NCBI GenBank assembly: GCA_022571985.1
Contig: JACZWU010000002.1
Span: forward strand, 296,136 to 360,135
Reading direction: 5' to 3'
DNA from: Candidatus Zixiibacteriota bacterium
Lineage (GTDB): Bacteria > Zixibacteria > MSB-5A5 > GN15 > FEB-12
DNA: 64,000 nucleotides
Numbering within the stretch: position 1 is the first letter of the stretch; the number at the start of each line of letters is the position of its first letter. A program made the position numbers and the translations under genes. This document shows, piece after piece, positions 1-8,132 of the stretch. Under the pieces are notes generated by a model that searched no databases, was not told the origin of the DNA, and saw only the letters and a list, made by a program, of their open reading frames with translations.

Positions 1-275
1 CTATAGACAGTCTGCCGCTTTTAAGAGAGTATGCCCAAAGGCAGGGCGTCACGGACAACCGCTGGCTGTTTGTCAGAGGAGAGCAGGAAGACATTATACA
101 AATCTCCGAAAAGCAGTTTATGCTGGCCGCCGATGCCTTACCAATGATGCACTCTATCAAGTTTGTCTTAGTAGATGAACTTGGTCAGATTCGCGGTTAT
201 TACACCGGCACCGATCCAATCTCTGTCGACAGTTTAAGAGCTGATATTATAGAACTGGTGAATAAAATTTTATGA
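1..275 (+). CDS. SCO1/SenC-type copper chaperone, C-terminal fragment
   Basis: The reading frame enters from the left edge and ends at TGA 273-275, giving about 90 residues. It matches the C-terminal thioredoxin-fold half of SCO1/SenC proteins. Seen are a W-L-F-V-R-G strand and the block MMHSIKFVLVDELGQIRGYY, whose His fits the conserved copper-ligand histidine before the L-x-D-x-x-G-x-I-R-G-x-Y strand. The CxxxC copper site would lie upstream of the window. SCO proteins deliver copper to the CuA centre of cytochrome c oxidase. The stop overlaps the start of the next gene (ATGA), and that gene is also an oxidase-assembly type, which supports the call. A generic redoxin is the alternative. Confidence 0.8.
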   Translation, partial: IDSLPLLREYAQRQGVTDNRWLFVRGEQEDIIQISEKQFMLAADALPMMHSIKFVLVDELGQIRGYYTGTDPISVDSLRADIIELVNKIL

Positions 276-691
276 ACGTGCATGATCTTCCCACACTCAA
301 CGCTACCCTAAATTCGATAACGGCTGTTTTACTGATGTATGGTTTTGTGCTGATAAAGTCCGGGCAAAAAGAAAAGCACAAAAAAATAATGATAAGCGCC
401 TTAGTAAGTTCAGCTCTGTTTTTGACCAGTTATCTGTTTTACCATTACAGCGTCGGCTCGGTAGCCTATCAAAGATATGACTGGACCCGGACTCTTTATT
501 TTGCAATTTTGATTCCACACACTATTTTGGCAGTGGGAATGCTGCCATTTATATTTGTGGCGGTCTGGAGGGCTCTGCATGACCAGTTTGATAAGCACAA
601 AAGAATAGTCCGCTGGCTCTGGCCGGTCTGGATGTATGTTTCGGTCACCGGCGTGGCAGTCTATTTTATGCTATATCATATTTCTGGTTGA
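272..691 (+). CDS. DUF420 / CtaM-like membrane protein
   Basis: A 139-residue protein with four predicted membrane segments, roughly residues 12-30, 40-60, 73-98 and 115-136, and a conserved central H-Y-x(n)-Y-D-W-T-R region. Size, topology and linkage to a SCO gene match the DUF420 family (YozB/CtaM), which in Firmicutes is needed for maturation of haem-copper oxidases. The start codon overlaps the upstream TGA by 4 nt, so translation is probably coupled. The oxidase structural genes would lie to the left of the window. The family match is from recall of topology and context; the role is inferred. Confidence 0.72.
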   Translation: MNVHDLPTLNATLNSITAVLLMYGFVLIKSGQKEKHKKIMISALVSSALFLTSYLFYHYSVGSVAYQRYDWTRTLYFAILIPHTILAVGMLPFIFVAVWRALHDQFDKHKRIVRWLWPVWMYVSVTGVAVYFMLYHISG

Positions 692-777
692 AAAGTTAAA
701 ATGTTGTGTATCAATAGATTATAGTTTCTTAGATGGATTCGATTGTGACAAATGGAACAAAGTTTAAAAAATAATCG

Positions 778-805
778 TTGACTTATTTGATGATTTGGCT
801 ATATT
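778..805 (+). promoter_or_regulatory. sigma70-like promoter of the ATP synthase operon
   Basis: TTGACT at 778-783 and TATATT at 800-805 are separated by 16 nt in an AT-rich stretch just before the first atp gene. The predicted start near 812 gives a very short leader if translation starts at 820, or about 30 nt if it starts at ATG 841. No other promoter-like pair of this quality was seen before atpB. Confidence 0.55.
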
Positions 806-840
806 AGCGACTTTAATAATTGGCAGGTTTTGATAGAAAT

Positions 841-1104
841 ATGAGCCCAGAAAGACCCCATTCCCATAATAGAAGGGAAAAGGGCAAAGGTATGAGGCAA
901 CTGGCCTTGCTGTCGGTTGTACCTGCCATGATGGTCGTCGCTCCGTTGGTAGGCTTTTTTATTGGCGACTGGGCCGACGGGAAGTTTGGTACTGAACCTT
1001 TTTTAACGATTTTGGGATTAATTTTAGGATTTGCGTCTGCTGGCAAAGAAATTTATAAAGTGATTAAAAGAGTTTCGCATAGCAAAGATGAAAACAAAAG
1101 TTAG
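841..1104 (+). CDS. AtpZ/AtpI-family accessory protein of F0
   Basis: About 87 residues with two membrane helices (roughly residues 18-38 and 50-68 from ATG 841) joined by the G-D-W-A-D-G-K-F-G-T turn typical of the AtpZ/AtpQ family. These proteins sit at the head of atp operons and have been linked to cation (Mg2+/Ca2+) entry and F0 assembly. The start is uncertain: TTG 820, ATG 841 and ATG 892 are all in frame and none has a strong ribosome site. ATG 841 was chosen because it leaves a short leader after the promoter. The 3' end overlaps the next gene by 17 nt. Confidence 0.68.
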   Translation: MSPERPHSHNRREKGKGMRQLALLSVVPAMMVVAPLVGFFIGDWADGKFGTEPFLTILGLILGFASAGKEIYKVIKRVSHSKDENKS

Positions 1105-1516
1105 CACCGGCTTCGAATTAATTGACAGAACTTTGCGTACGACAGCTATAGTGCTGTCTGTCTTTTTCCCGTTTGGAGTTTACTATCTGGGGTTATATCC
1201 GTCGCTAGCTGTTTTATCAGGAGGCGTCTGGGGTATATTCAATTTTATTTTTATCACTTTTTTGGTCAAAGTTATGCTGGCCTCAGAAGGTACAAATTTG
1301 GCTCGAGCCGCAATCATTGCTTTTATAAAATTTCCGCTTTTGTATTTAACCGGCTACTTTCTGCTTAAAGTTCCATTTTTCGAACCGCTCTATCTTTTGG
1401 CGGGATTCTCCGGGCTGCTTTTAATTATAATTTTGAAAGTACTGGGAAGAGCTTTGCTGGGCATGGACAAACCCACACTAAGTGACAAGAACAACGAAGG
1501 AATGTCGGCCGTATGA
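1088..1516 (+). CDS. ATP synthase I-like membrane protein
   Basis: A 142-residue protein with four hydrophobic segments (about residues 18-38, 41-65, 74-94 and 99-118). Position and size match the ATP synthase subunit I (AtpI/AtpR) group, which assists assembly of the c-ring. It overlaps the atpZ-like gene by 17 nt upstream and atpB by 4 nt (ATGA) downstream, so the three are translationally coupled. Sequence in this family is poorly conserved, so the call rests mainly on topology and place. Confidence 0.65.
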   Translation: MKTKVSTGFELIDRTLRTTAIVLSVFFPFGVYYLGLYPSLAVLSGGVWGIFNFIFITFLVKVMLASEGTNLARAAIIAFIKFPLLYLTGYFLLKVPFFEPLYLLAGFSGLLLIIILKVLGRALLGMDKPTLSDKNNEGMSAV

Positions 1517-2331
1517 AATTATTGAAGCTGGTTGTTGCCACACTTATGATGCTGCTCTTGGCTGAGACAGGTTATTCTTCGGGCGAGAGCGGCGGCTTTC
1601 AACCTCTGCCGAGTGTCTGGTCTTTGATTTTCGGGCATGAGGGTCCGGTTTACTTTTTTGTAGATATAGTTTATTCGCTGGCCACCTCGATCCTGTTTAC
1701 AATTACGGTAGTGATCGTTTATCGCAAGAGACAGATGATTCCCGGAAAATTGCAGAATTTTCTCGAGCTCTTAGTGGAAAGCGCCTACAACTTTATTGAA
1801 TCAATACTTGGCAATAACGCCAAAAAGTACACTCCTTTTTTAGGCACGTTATTCTTTTACATTTTGATTAACAATATGTGGGGACTGATTCCGGGCGGAC
1901 ATTCACCTTCGACTAATATTAATATTACCGCTTCAATGGCAATAATGGTTTTTATTTATTCTCAATATATCGGTTTTACCAGGCTCGGAATTGCCAAGTA
2001 TTTTGACCATCTGATGGGCGAGCCCCGGGACTTTATGGGCTGGATGATGGTACCTTTACTTCTGCCAATTCATATAATCACCGAAATCGCCAAGCCGTTT
2101 ACCCTGGCGGTGCGACTTTTTGGCAATATCACCGGTGAAGACGTACTGGTAGCGGCCTTTGCGGGGCTTGGCATCGGGATGCTGGCATTTATGCATTCTC
2201 CGGTAGGGGTGCCTCTGAATGTACCTTTTATATTCCTGGGAATTTTGCTTTCTACTATCCAGGCGCTGGTATTTGCAATGCTGTCAACGATATATTTTTT
2301 ACTGATGCTGCCGCATGAAGAGGCGCACTAA
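1513..2331 (+). CDS. atpB: ATP synthase F0 subunit a
   Basis: A 272-residue polytopic membrane protein of normal length. The hallmark helix near the C-terminus reads L-A-V-R-L-F-G-N-I-T-G-E, with the essential proton-channel arginine at residue 201. An N-terminal signal-like segment (M-K-L-L-K...A-E-T-G-Y-S-S) precedes the first helix. Subunit a forms the half-channels through which protons reach the c-ring. It is followed by a 63-nt gap carrying AGAGGAG before atpE. Confidence 0.97.
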   Translation: MKLLKLVVATLMMLLLAETGYSSGESGGFQPLPSVWSLIFGHEGPVYFFVDIVYSLATSILFTITVVIVYRKRQMIPGKLQNFLELLVESAYNFIESILGNNAKKYTPFLGTLFFYILINNMWGLIPGGHSPSTNINITASMAIMVFIYSQYIGFTRLGIAKYFDHLMGEPRDFMGWMMVPLLLPIHIITEIAKPFTLAVRLFGNITGEDVLVAAFAGLGIGMLAFMHSPVGVPLNVPFIFLGILLSTIQALVFAMLSTIYFLLMLPHEEAH

Positions 2332-2394
2332 ATATGAAACTGTATGTAGCGAACGAAAAACATGAACTTTTCAAAACATTAGAGGAGAAATAAA

Positions 2395-2631
2395 ATGGAT
2401 TATCAAGCAATGTTGTCCCTGGGACTTCCTATCGGTGTCGGCCTGGCTGCTATCGGTTCGGGTATCGGACTCGGCGGCGCTGTGGGCTCTGCCTGTGAAG
2501 CAATCGGCCGTCAGCCGGAAGCGTCGGGTAAAATAATGCAGGCTATGATTATTGGTGCCGGACTTATCGAGGCGCTGACCATTTATGCGCTGGTCGTATT
2601 CTTTATGTTGTACGGTAAAATCGGATCCTGA
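2395..2631 (+). CDS. atpE: ATP synthase F0 subunit c
   Basis: A 78-residue hairpin of two helices with the polar loop R-Q-P-E-A. Helix 1 has the close-packing pattern [11 protein letters not shown]. Helix 2 carries the ion-binding carboxylate as Glu59 (G-L-I-E-A-L-T-I-Y). Aligned on R-Q-P-E-A with the Na+-type ring of Ilyobacter, the Na+-ligand Gln of helix 1 is Leu here and the Ser after the Glu is Ala, so proton coupling is predicted. The ribosome site GAGGAG sits 8 nt before ATG, strong as expected for a subunit needed in many copies. Confidence 0.97.
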   Translation: MDYQAMLSLGLPIGVGLAAIGSGIGLGGAVGSACEAIGRQPEASGKIMQAMIIGAGLIEALTIYALVVFFMLYGKIGS

Positions 2632-2690
2632 TTAGCAGAACCGGAAAAGAATTAAAATGTTACTTAAGATAATAAGTTGCAGGAGCGCGT

Positions 2691-3173
2691 ATGAATTTTG
2701 AATGGCAACTGCTTATAACTCATTCTTTCAGCTTTCTGATAACGTTGTGGATTCTCAAGCGTTTTGCCTGGGGACCTCTGCTCGGCCTGATAGATGAGCG
2801 GCGAGAAAAAATTGTCGGCGAGTTTGAAAATATTGAGCGTGAAAAAGAAAAGGCCGAGGCCTTAAACGCTGAGTACGCTGCCAAACTTCGCGAAATCGAC
2901 AGCGAACGCCGGACCAAAATCGTGGAAGCGGTCAACGAAGGCAAAAAAATAGCTGAAGAAATTCAGGCCAGTGCCCGGAGTGAAGCTCACGAAATCAGGC
3001 GAAAGTCCAAATCAGAGCTTGAGCGCGAACTGGCCAAGGCCAAAGTACAGCTCAAAAATGATATGGTTTCTCTGGCGCTGGCGGCGACAGAAAAACTTTT
3101 GAGCGAAAAACTCGAAGAAGCCCAGCACCGCAAATTGATCGGTGATTATATCGATGAACTGGAGAAGGCTTAG
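2691..3173 (+). CDS. atpF: ATP synthase F0 subunit b
   Basis: A 160-residue protein with one N-terminal membrane segment (about residues 7-27) followed by a long charged coiled coil rich in Glu, Lys and Arg. This is the peripheral stalk linking subunit a to F1 through delta. Length is typical. It lies 8 nt before atpH. Confidence 0.95.
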   Translation: MNFEWQLLITHSFSFLITLWILKRFAWGPLLGLIDERREKIVGEFENIEREKEKAEALNAEYAAKLREIDSERRTKIVEAVNEGKKIAEEIQASARSEAHEIRRKSKSELERELAKAKVQLKNDMVSLALAATEKLLSEKLEEAQHRKLIGDYIDELEKA

Positions 3174-3180
3174 TTAGCTG

Positions 3181-3729
3181 ATGAAAACTCGCGAAGTTGC
3201 CAGAAGATATGCGACTGCCTTGTATCTCTCTACCAAAGACAAAGATATTGTCTCGGAGATATTCGAGCAGCTCTCAGTAATTCAAAAACTTGCTCTAAGC
3301 GACGACAAATTTTTGGATTTTCTGAAATCTCCGCAGGTGACCGAAACTGACAAAAAAGAATTTGTCGCTAAAGTATTCGGCAGCCGGGTTCATCCTATGA
3401 TAACACAGCTGTTTGTGGTGCTGATTGAGAAAAACCGCTTTGAGCATTTCCTTGAAATCATTGATGAGTTTGACCGCAAAGTCGAAGCCGACAGGGGCAT
3501 CGGACGCGCCACGGTTATCAGCGCTAAAGAGCTGACTGCAGCTGAAAAACAAAAACTGACTGAAACATTGTCAAAAAAATTAAATTTGAAAATTCAGATA
3601 GAAACGGAAGTCGACCCCAATATGATAGGCGGAGTTATTGTCTTAACTCACAACCAGATTATTGATGGTTCAATCCGGCATGGTCTGGATATGATTGAGC
3701 AAAGTTTGCAGAAAGTAAAAGTGGCATAG
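3181..3729 (+). CDS. atpH: ATP synthase F1 subunit delta
   Basis: A 182-residue soluble protein. The N-terminal helical bundle begins R-E-V-A-R-R-Y-A-T-A-L, and the C-terminal block is D-P-N-M-I-G-G-V-I-V, both diagnostic of the OSCP/delta family. Delta connects the b stalk to the top of the alpha3-beta3 head. It is followed by a 130-nt gap holding an inverted repeat before atpA. Confidence 0.95.
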   Translation: MKTREVARRYATALYLSTKDKDIVSEIFEQLSVIQKLALSDDKFLDFLKSPQVTETDKKEFVAKVFGSRVHPMITQLFVVLIEKNRFEHFLEIIDEFDRKVEADRGIGRATVISAKELTAAEKQKLTETLSKKLNLKIQIETEVDPNMIGGVIVLTHNQIIDGSIRHGLDMIEQSLQKVKVA

Positions 3730-3743
3730 CAGGTAGGTTATTA

Positions 3744-3795
3744 TCACTCTTCGACCCCCGAGTCTGTGCTCGGGACTTTGTCCGCTTTAGAGTGA
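3744..3795. repeat. Nested inverted repeat between atpH and atpA
   Basis: Outer arms TCACTCT (3744-3750) and AGAGTGA (3789-3795) enclose an inner hairpin CCCGAG (3757-3762) / CTCGGG (3769-3774). No T-run follows, so it is not an obvious terminator. It could attenuate transcription or stabilise the mRNA between the F0 and F1 parts. Its CGGGACTTTG (3771-3780) recurs in the intergenic repeats near 28.67 kb and, inverted, at 30.13 kb, so it may be a remnant of a dispersed repeat family. Confidence 0.6.
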
Positions 3796-3859
3796 CTAAA
3801 TTTAGCTGTATGATAAGAACGAAAAAAAGATATAAGATAGTTTTCTGGAGAAATAAAAA

Positions 3860-5383
3860 ATGGGATTAAATCCTGAAGAAGTATCATCGGTAATAAAACA
3901 GCAGTTGGAGCAATACGAATCCAAGCTTGAGATGAAATCAGTTGGTCGCGTGCTGCAGGTCGGCGACGGTATCGCCCGTATCTGGGGTCTTGAAGATGTG
4001 CAGATGTCCGAGCTGATTGAGTTCCCCAACGACGTTGTCGGCATGGTCCTGAACCTCGAAATTGATAACGTGGGCGCCGCCATATTTGGCGACGACACCA
4101 AAATTAAAGAAGGTGACACAGTTCGCCGCACAGGTAAAGTGGCCGAGGTTCCTGTTGGTGAAGCCCTGATAGGACGAGTGGTCAACCCGGTCGGTCAGCC
4201 GCTGGACGGCAAGGGACCGATTGTGACTGACAAAAGACGCATCATTGAAGGCATGGCCCCCGGCGTGGTACAGCGTCAGCCGGTCAAAGAGCCGCTTCAA
4301 ACCGGACTTAAAGCAATTGACTCGATGATTCCCATCGGACGCGGTCAGCGTGAGCTGGTCATCGGTGACAGACAGACCGGTAAAACGGCGTTGGTGATAG
4401 ACGCTATTATCAATCAGAAAAACACGGACGTTATCTGTATCTATGTTGCCATCGGGCAGAAAGCTTCGACAGTTGCACAGGTAGTGGATGTCTTAGAGAA
4501 AAACGGCGCTATGGAATATACTATCGTCGTCAGCGCCACTGCCGCCGACCCGGCGCCTCTGCAATATATCGCGCCCTACGCCGGCTGCGCCATGGGTGAA
4601 GAGTTTATGTACAACGGCAAGCACGTGCTTTGCGTCTATGATGATTTGAGTAAACAGGCTCAAGCTTACCGGCAGCTGTCACTCTTGCTGCGCCGTCCGC
4701 CGGGACGTGAAGCCTATCCGGGTGACATTTTCTACTGCCACTCGCGTCTACTTGAGCGGGCGGCCAAACTCTCCGATGATCTCGGCGGCGGCTCTATGAC
4801 GGCTCTGCCGATAATCGAAACTCAGGCCGGCGATGTCTCGGCTTATATTCCGACCAATGTTATTTCTATCACCGACGGACAGATATTTTTAGAAGGTGAA
4901 TTGTTTTTCGCCGGTGTCCGACCGGCTATTAATGTCGGCATCTCTGTCTCGCGCGTAGGCGGCAACGCCCAGACCAAAATGATGAAACAGGTGGCCGGTT
5001 CTCTCAAGCTTGACCTGGCTCAGTTCAGGGAACTGGAAGCATTCACTCAGTTTGGCTCAGACCTCGATGAAGCAACTCAAAAACAGCTCAACCGCGGAAA
5101 GAGCATGGTGGCGCTCCTAAAACAAGGTCAGTACGTGCCCATGAAAGTTTCCAGACAGGTTATGATTGTCTGGGCCGGCACCAAGGGTTATCTGGATGAC
5201 ATTCCCAGCTTAGATATCGGACGTTTTGAAGAAGAATTTCTGGCATTCTGCGAAAAGGAATATCCGGATATAGAGCACACTCTGAGCAAAGAGATGAAAA
5301 TCTCAGATGAGATAGAAAAGAAACTGGAAAGCGCGATAGTGAAATTCAAAAGTCAATTTAAGACAGAAGAAGAAAACGCCTAG
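3860..5383 (+). CDS. atpA: ATP synthase F1 subunit alpha
   Basis: A 507-residue protein with the P-loop G-D-R-Q-T-G-K-T-A (about residues 170-178) and the family signature [14 protein letters not shown] near residue 354. It forms the non-catalytic nucleotide sites of the F1 head and carries the catalytic-site arginine finger. Length and domain order are normal. Unlike the usual operon, the next gene is not atpG: five outer-membrane genes lie between, beginning 13 nt downstream. Confidence 0.98.
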   Translation: MGLNPEEVSSVIKQQLEQYESKLEMKSVGRVLQVGDGIARIWGLEDVQMSELIEFPNDVVGMVLNLEIDNVGAAIFGDDTKIKEGDTVRRTGKVAEVPVGEALIGRVVNPVGQPLDGKGPIVTDKRRIIEGMAPGVVQRQPVKEPLQTGLKAIDSMIPIGRGQRELVIGDRQTGKTALVIDAIINQKNTDVICIYVAIGQKASTVAQVVDVLEKNGAMEYTIVVSATAADPAPLQYIAPYAGCAMGEEFMYNGKHVLCVYDDLSKQAQAYRQLSLLLRRPPGREAYPGDIFYCHSRLLERAAKLSDDLGGGSMTALPIIETQAGDVSAYIPTNVISITDGQIFLEGELFFAGVRPAINVGISVSRVGGNAQTKMMKQVAGSLKLDLAQFRELEAFTQFGSDLDEATQKQLNRGKSMVALLKQGQYVPMKVSRQVMIVWAGTKGYLDDIPSLDIGRFEEEFLAFCEKEYPDIEHTLSKEMKISDEIEKKLESAIVKFKSQFKTEEENA

Positions 5384-5396
5384 CGCTTTTAGAAAT

Positions 5397-5993
5397 ATGA
5401 CAACGAGATTTCTGAAACTCATTACGATTGCTGGATTACTGTTGGTTAGTTTCTCTCTGACTGCACGAGTTTATGCAGAAGGTTCTGAAAATAAGACAGT
5501 TGCTATATACGGAAGCATCGGCTTTAGCGACCCCAACGGATATTTGGCAGCTGGTGCAGATCTAGGTTATTACGGGCTGACGCGCCTGAGTCTTGCGATG
5601 TCACAAAGAGTAGAAGCAAGTTTTGGCCTTGACTACCATTCTATTCCGCTCGATCCCGCAGAAAACATTAATTTTGAAGGCAAGAAATTCACAGCAATAT
5701 TATTTAATGCCGGACTGAAGGTAAATCCTGGAGAACTTGATGCCGAAGTGTTGCCGTTTCTAATCCTTGCGGGCGGAATTGCCCTGGTGGATTTTAGTGA
5801 CACTCTTTTCGGTTTCTCAGGACCAGCAGGAAATATTTTTGCAGATTCAGACATCCGACCATATATGGAGATTGGCGGCGGATTCGAGTTTGGTATGTTG
5901 CAAGTCTGGGTAAAATTTTCAAATATCTTTCTTCAAGTATCAGATGCCAGTTTCATCTCCTTCGGAATCGGGGGAAAGCTTTATTTAATATGA
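5397..5993 (+). CDS. Predicted outer-membrane beta-barrel protein (A), inside the atp operon
   Basis: A 198-residue protein with a clear signal peptide (basic n-region M-T-T-R-F-L-K, hydrophobic core, cleavage near R-V-Y-A). The mature part shows alternating polar/hydrophobic strands with G-Y and aromatic residues, compatible with an 8-strand barrel. It ends in F-G-I-G-G-K-L-Y-L-I. No specific family was recognised and no function is assigned. It starts 13 nt after atpA and so is probably co-transcribed. It has its own start rather than the AtpG-derived leader carried by barrels C, D and E. Confidence 0.65.
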   Translation: MTTRFLKLITIAGLLLVSFSLTARVYAEGSENKTVAIYGSIGFSDPNGYLAAGADLGYYGLTRLSLAMSQRVEASFGLDYHSIPLDPAENINFEGKKFTAILFNAGLKVNPGELDAEVLPFLILAGGIALVDFSDTLFGFSGPAGNIFADSDIRPYMEIGGGFEFGMLQVWVKFSNIFLQVSDASFISFGIGGKLYLI

Positions 5994-6060
5994 TTATGAA
6001 AGGGCTTAAAATGGAGTCACTAATTGCTCAAGAGAGGGAACAATCTCAAAGGAGGAACAA

Positions 6061-6693
6061 ATGAAAAGGTTGTTGTCAACACTATTGATGTTTGTCGTGT
6101 TTTTCGCAATATGTGGAACAACACTGCAGGCGCAGACAAAAAGAACATCCGGGTTTAAGGGAGGACTATCATTCGCAAATTGGTATGGCAGCGATGTTTC
6201 GGGGACGGATTCGAAAATTGGATTAGCGGCAGGAACTTTCTATAATGTTCAACCCAGCGACAAGATTAGCATTCAGACTGAACTCCTTTACGTTGTAAAA
6301 GGGTTTAAAGCCGAAGATTTGGGAATCGAAGTTAAAACAAAATTGGAATACATTGAATTTCCGTTCCTAATCAAATGGATGTTTCCTACAGATGGAAATG
6401 TTAAACCAAACCTGTTCTTAGGAGCAGCTCCAGCTATCAATATTAGTGCAAAAGCGGAAGCCGTATCTGGAAACGTAAAAGCGGAACTAGACATTAAAGA
6501 TTTTATTAAGGGCTTTGATTTCGGATTAGTTTTTGGAGGCGGGCTTGATATTGATGCAGGCAGCAGTATTATCACTATCGATGCTAGGTACACTCTGGGT
6601 CTGACTTCGATTGATAATTCTGGCTTTGATGAAGACGTCAAAAATAGAGTGTTTACAGTAATGATAGGCTATGTTCTAAAATTTGGTACTTAA
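6061..6693 (+). CDS. PorT-like outer-membrane beta-barrel protein (B)
   Basis: A 210-residue protein with a strong ribosome site (AAAGGAGGA before ATG) and a signal peptide M-K-R-L-L-S-T-L-L...L-Q-A-Q. Mature motifs are E-L-L-Y-V-V-K-G, L-E-Y-I-E-F-P-F-L-I-K, P-N-L-F-L-G-A-A-P, F-D-F-G-L-V-F-G-G-G and D-A-R-Y-T-L-G-L. These match the FCB 'outer membrane protein beta-barrel' (PorT-like) group. It is paralogous to the next two genes and is the only one of the three with a native signal-peptide start. Its signal peptide aligns with that of gene D directly after the AtpG-derived segment. Function in the membrane is unknown. Confidence 0.75.
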   Translation: MKRLLSTLLMFVVFFAICGTTLQAQTKRTSGFKGGLSFANWYGSDVSGTDSKIGLAAGTFYNVQPSDKISIQTELLYVVKGFKAEDLGIEVKTKLEYIEFPFLIKWMFPTDGNVKPNLFLGAAPAINISAKAEAVSGNVKAELDIKDFIKGFDFGLVFGGGLDIDAGSSIITIDARYTLGLTSIDNSGFDEDVKNRVFTVMIGYVLKFGT

Positions 6694-6699
6694 GTAACT

Positions 6700-6747
6700 A
6701 TGGCAACACTAAGAGAAGTAAAAAAGAGAATCAGGACGGTTGTTTCC
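6700..6747 (+). repeat. atpG 5'-end copy 1 (leader repeat)
   Basis: 48 nt matching the first 48 nt of atpG (8745-8792) at 43 of 48 positions by hand alignment. The first 34 nt are identical. Differences cluster in codons 12-16. In codon 13 it has ACG (Thr) where atpG has TCT (Ser), as do the other two copies. Confidence 0.92.
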
Positions 6748-7413
6748 GCCACTTGTTCAATATTTTTGATTGCAACGACAATATTGGTCTTGCCGGAATC
6801 ATTTGTGGCTGCTCAGGAAGCTGTAAAAGCGGAAAAGGGGATAGTGGTCGGAATTTCGTTTACAAACCTTAGCGGGCATGATGCCGACAGTATAGGGACA
6901 GACTCAAGGACAAGCGCAATAGCGGGAGGATTTTACAGGTACAAAATCAATCCAAAGGTTGCAATAGAGCCTCAACTTTTGATTTCAATGAAAGGGGCTA
7001 AAGCGTCAGCGCTTGGATTCGATGTAGATTTGAAACTCACCTATCTGGAACTTCCGGTTCTGTTTAGATTCACAATTCCTTTTCAGGGAAATATTTCTCC
7101 GTCAATTTTCGCGGGGCCATCGGTAGGCATTAAGCTCAGTTCAAGGGGAACAGCAGCTTCTTCCGGGTTTTCAGTAGAGGCTGACCTGGAAAATACCAAA
7201 GGCATTGAATTTGGATTAGTAATTGGCGGTGGAATAACGGTAGGAAGTAATGATACCAAGATTTTTCTTGATGGACGGTACAACTTGGGATTAACAAATG
7301 TATTTGAGGATGTTATCACACCGGGCCCATACGACATAGTAAAAGATGCGGCAGGGACCGCGCCGGATTTTAAGAATAACGGTTTTACAATAAGTTTGGG
7401 TATTAGGCTTTAG
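6700..7413 (+). CDS. PorT-like barrel protein (C) with AtpG-derived N-terminus
   Basis: A 237-residue protein beginning MATLREVKKRIRTVVS, nearly the first 16 residues of AtpG in this operon, followed by a hydrophobic core (about residues 18-36) and an A-A-Q-E-A-like cleavage region. The AtpG-derived basic stretch K-K-R-I-R therefore takes the place of a signal-peptide n-region. The mature part is a paralogue of gene B (L-T-Y-L-E-L-P-V-L-F, F-G-L-V-I-G-G-G, D-G-R-Y-N-L-G-L-T). It starts 6 nt after gene B. No clear ribosome site precedes it (TTAAGTAACT), so it may rely on coupling. Function is unknown. Confidence 0.75.
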   Translation: MATLREVKKRIRTVVSATCSIFLIATTILVLPESFVAAQEAVKAEKGIVVGISFTNLSGHDADSIGTDSRTSAIAGGFYRYKINPKVAIEPQLLISMKGAKASALGFDVDLKLTYLELPVLFRFTIPFQGNISPSIFAGPSVGIKLSSRGTAASSGFSVEADLENTKGIEFGLVIGGGITVGSNDTKIFLDGRYNLGLTNVFEDVITPGPYDIVKDAAGTAPDFKNNGFTISLGIRL

Positions 7414-7438
7414 TTTAGTTAGCGAGACTTGAACAGAT

Positions 7439-7486
7439 ATGGCAACACTACGCGAAGTTAAAAAGAGAATCAGGACGGTCGTTTCG
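7439..7486 (+). repeat. atpG 5'-end copy 2 (leader repeat)
   Basis: 41 of 48 positions match the start of atpG by hand alignment. Three of the seven differences lie in codons 5 and 7 (CGC for AGA, GTT for GTA) and are synonymous, so this copy has drifted while keeping the peptide. Confidence 0.92.
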
Positions 7487-8065
7487 ACCCTGTTAGTGAT
7501 GGTATTTGTGATAGGCATTTGCGATACAAGTGTCCGGGCACAAACAGAGTTCGGCTATGGCTTCAAAACAGGTATTACCATGGCTAAATTTTGGGGAGAC
7601 GATGTTGCTGATGCTAAGTTCAGAAATGGTTTTTCCGGTGGTGGATTCTTTTTTGCAGATGTTAGTGAACAAGTGAGAATCCAGTCCGAGATTCTATACG
7701 TGACGAAGGGCTCCAATTTGGAAGTCGGTTTGGATTCACATTATAGTTATCTCGCGTTCCCACTATTGTTCAAATTTCTAATACCGACAGGAGGGAGTGT
7801 CACTCCCAACTTGTTCATCGGAGGCGAAATTGACTACAACCTATCAGCCAAACTGGTGAATGGGGTTACATTCGATATTAAAGAAGCTATTACTGACTTT
7901 GACCTGGGAATAGTCATCGGGGGAGAATTGGGTTTTGACACAAGTACTGGAAATTTTACTATTGAATTAAGGTATACTCGTGGCTTGAGAGGATTGGACG
8001 ACTCGGGAGGTGGATTGGATTTTAAGCATAATGTAATTTCTATGATGATCGGTTTCCTTAATTGA
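7439..8065 (+). CDS. PorT-like barrel protein (D) with AtpG-derived N-terminus
   Basis: A 208-residue protein starting MATLREVKKRIRTVVS and then S-T-L-L-V-M-V-F-V-I-G-I-C...V-R-A-Q, which aligns closely with gene B's native signal peptide S-T-L-L-M-F-V-V-F-F-A-I-C...L-Q-A-Q. The first five residues of a B-like signal peptide thus appear replaced by the AtpG segment. Mature motifs E-I-L-Y-V-T-K-G, P-N-L-F-I-G-G, F-D-L-G-I-V-I-G-G and L-R-Y-T-R-G-L confirm the PorT-like paralogy. It is probably in the outer membrane; substrate or partner is unknown. Confidence 0.75.
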   Translation: MATLREVKKRIRTVVSTLLVMVFVIGICDTSVRAQTEFGYGFKTGITMAKFWGDDVADAKFRNGFSGGGFFFADVSEQVRIQSEILYVTKGSNLEVGLDSHYSYLAFPLLFKFLIPTGGSVTPNLFIGGEIDYNLSAKLVNGVTFDIKEAITDFDLGIVIGGELGFDTSTGNFTIELRYTRGLRGLDDSGGGLDFKHNVISMMIGFLN

Positions 8066-8084
8066 GGCTTTTTAGAATTAAATT

Positions 8085-8132
8085 ATGGCAACACTAAGAG
8101 AAGTAAAAAAGAGAATCAAAACGGTTGTTTCA
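8085..8132 (+). repeat. atpG 5'-end copy 3 (leader repeat)
   Basis: 43 of 48 positions match atpG by hand alignment, with the first 35 nt identical. It shares the ACG-GTT-GTT-TC core with copy 1. The three preceding bases ATT also match those before atpG. Confidence 0.92.

Noticed and set aside
5397..5430. Barrel gene A might also carry a decayed atpG leader (ATGACAACG-AGA versus ATGGCAACACTAAGA)
   Set aside because: Similarity stops after about 12 nt and needs a gap; the following basic residues fit an ordinary signal peptide.
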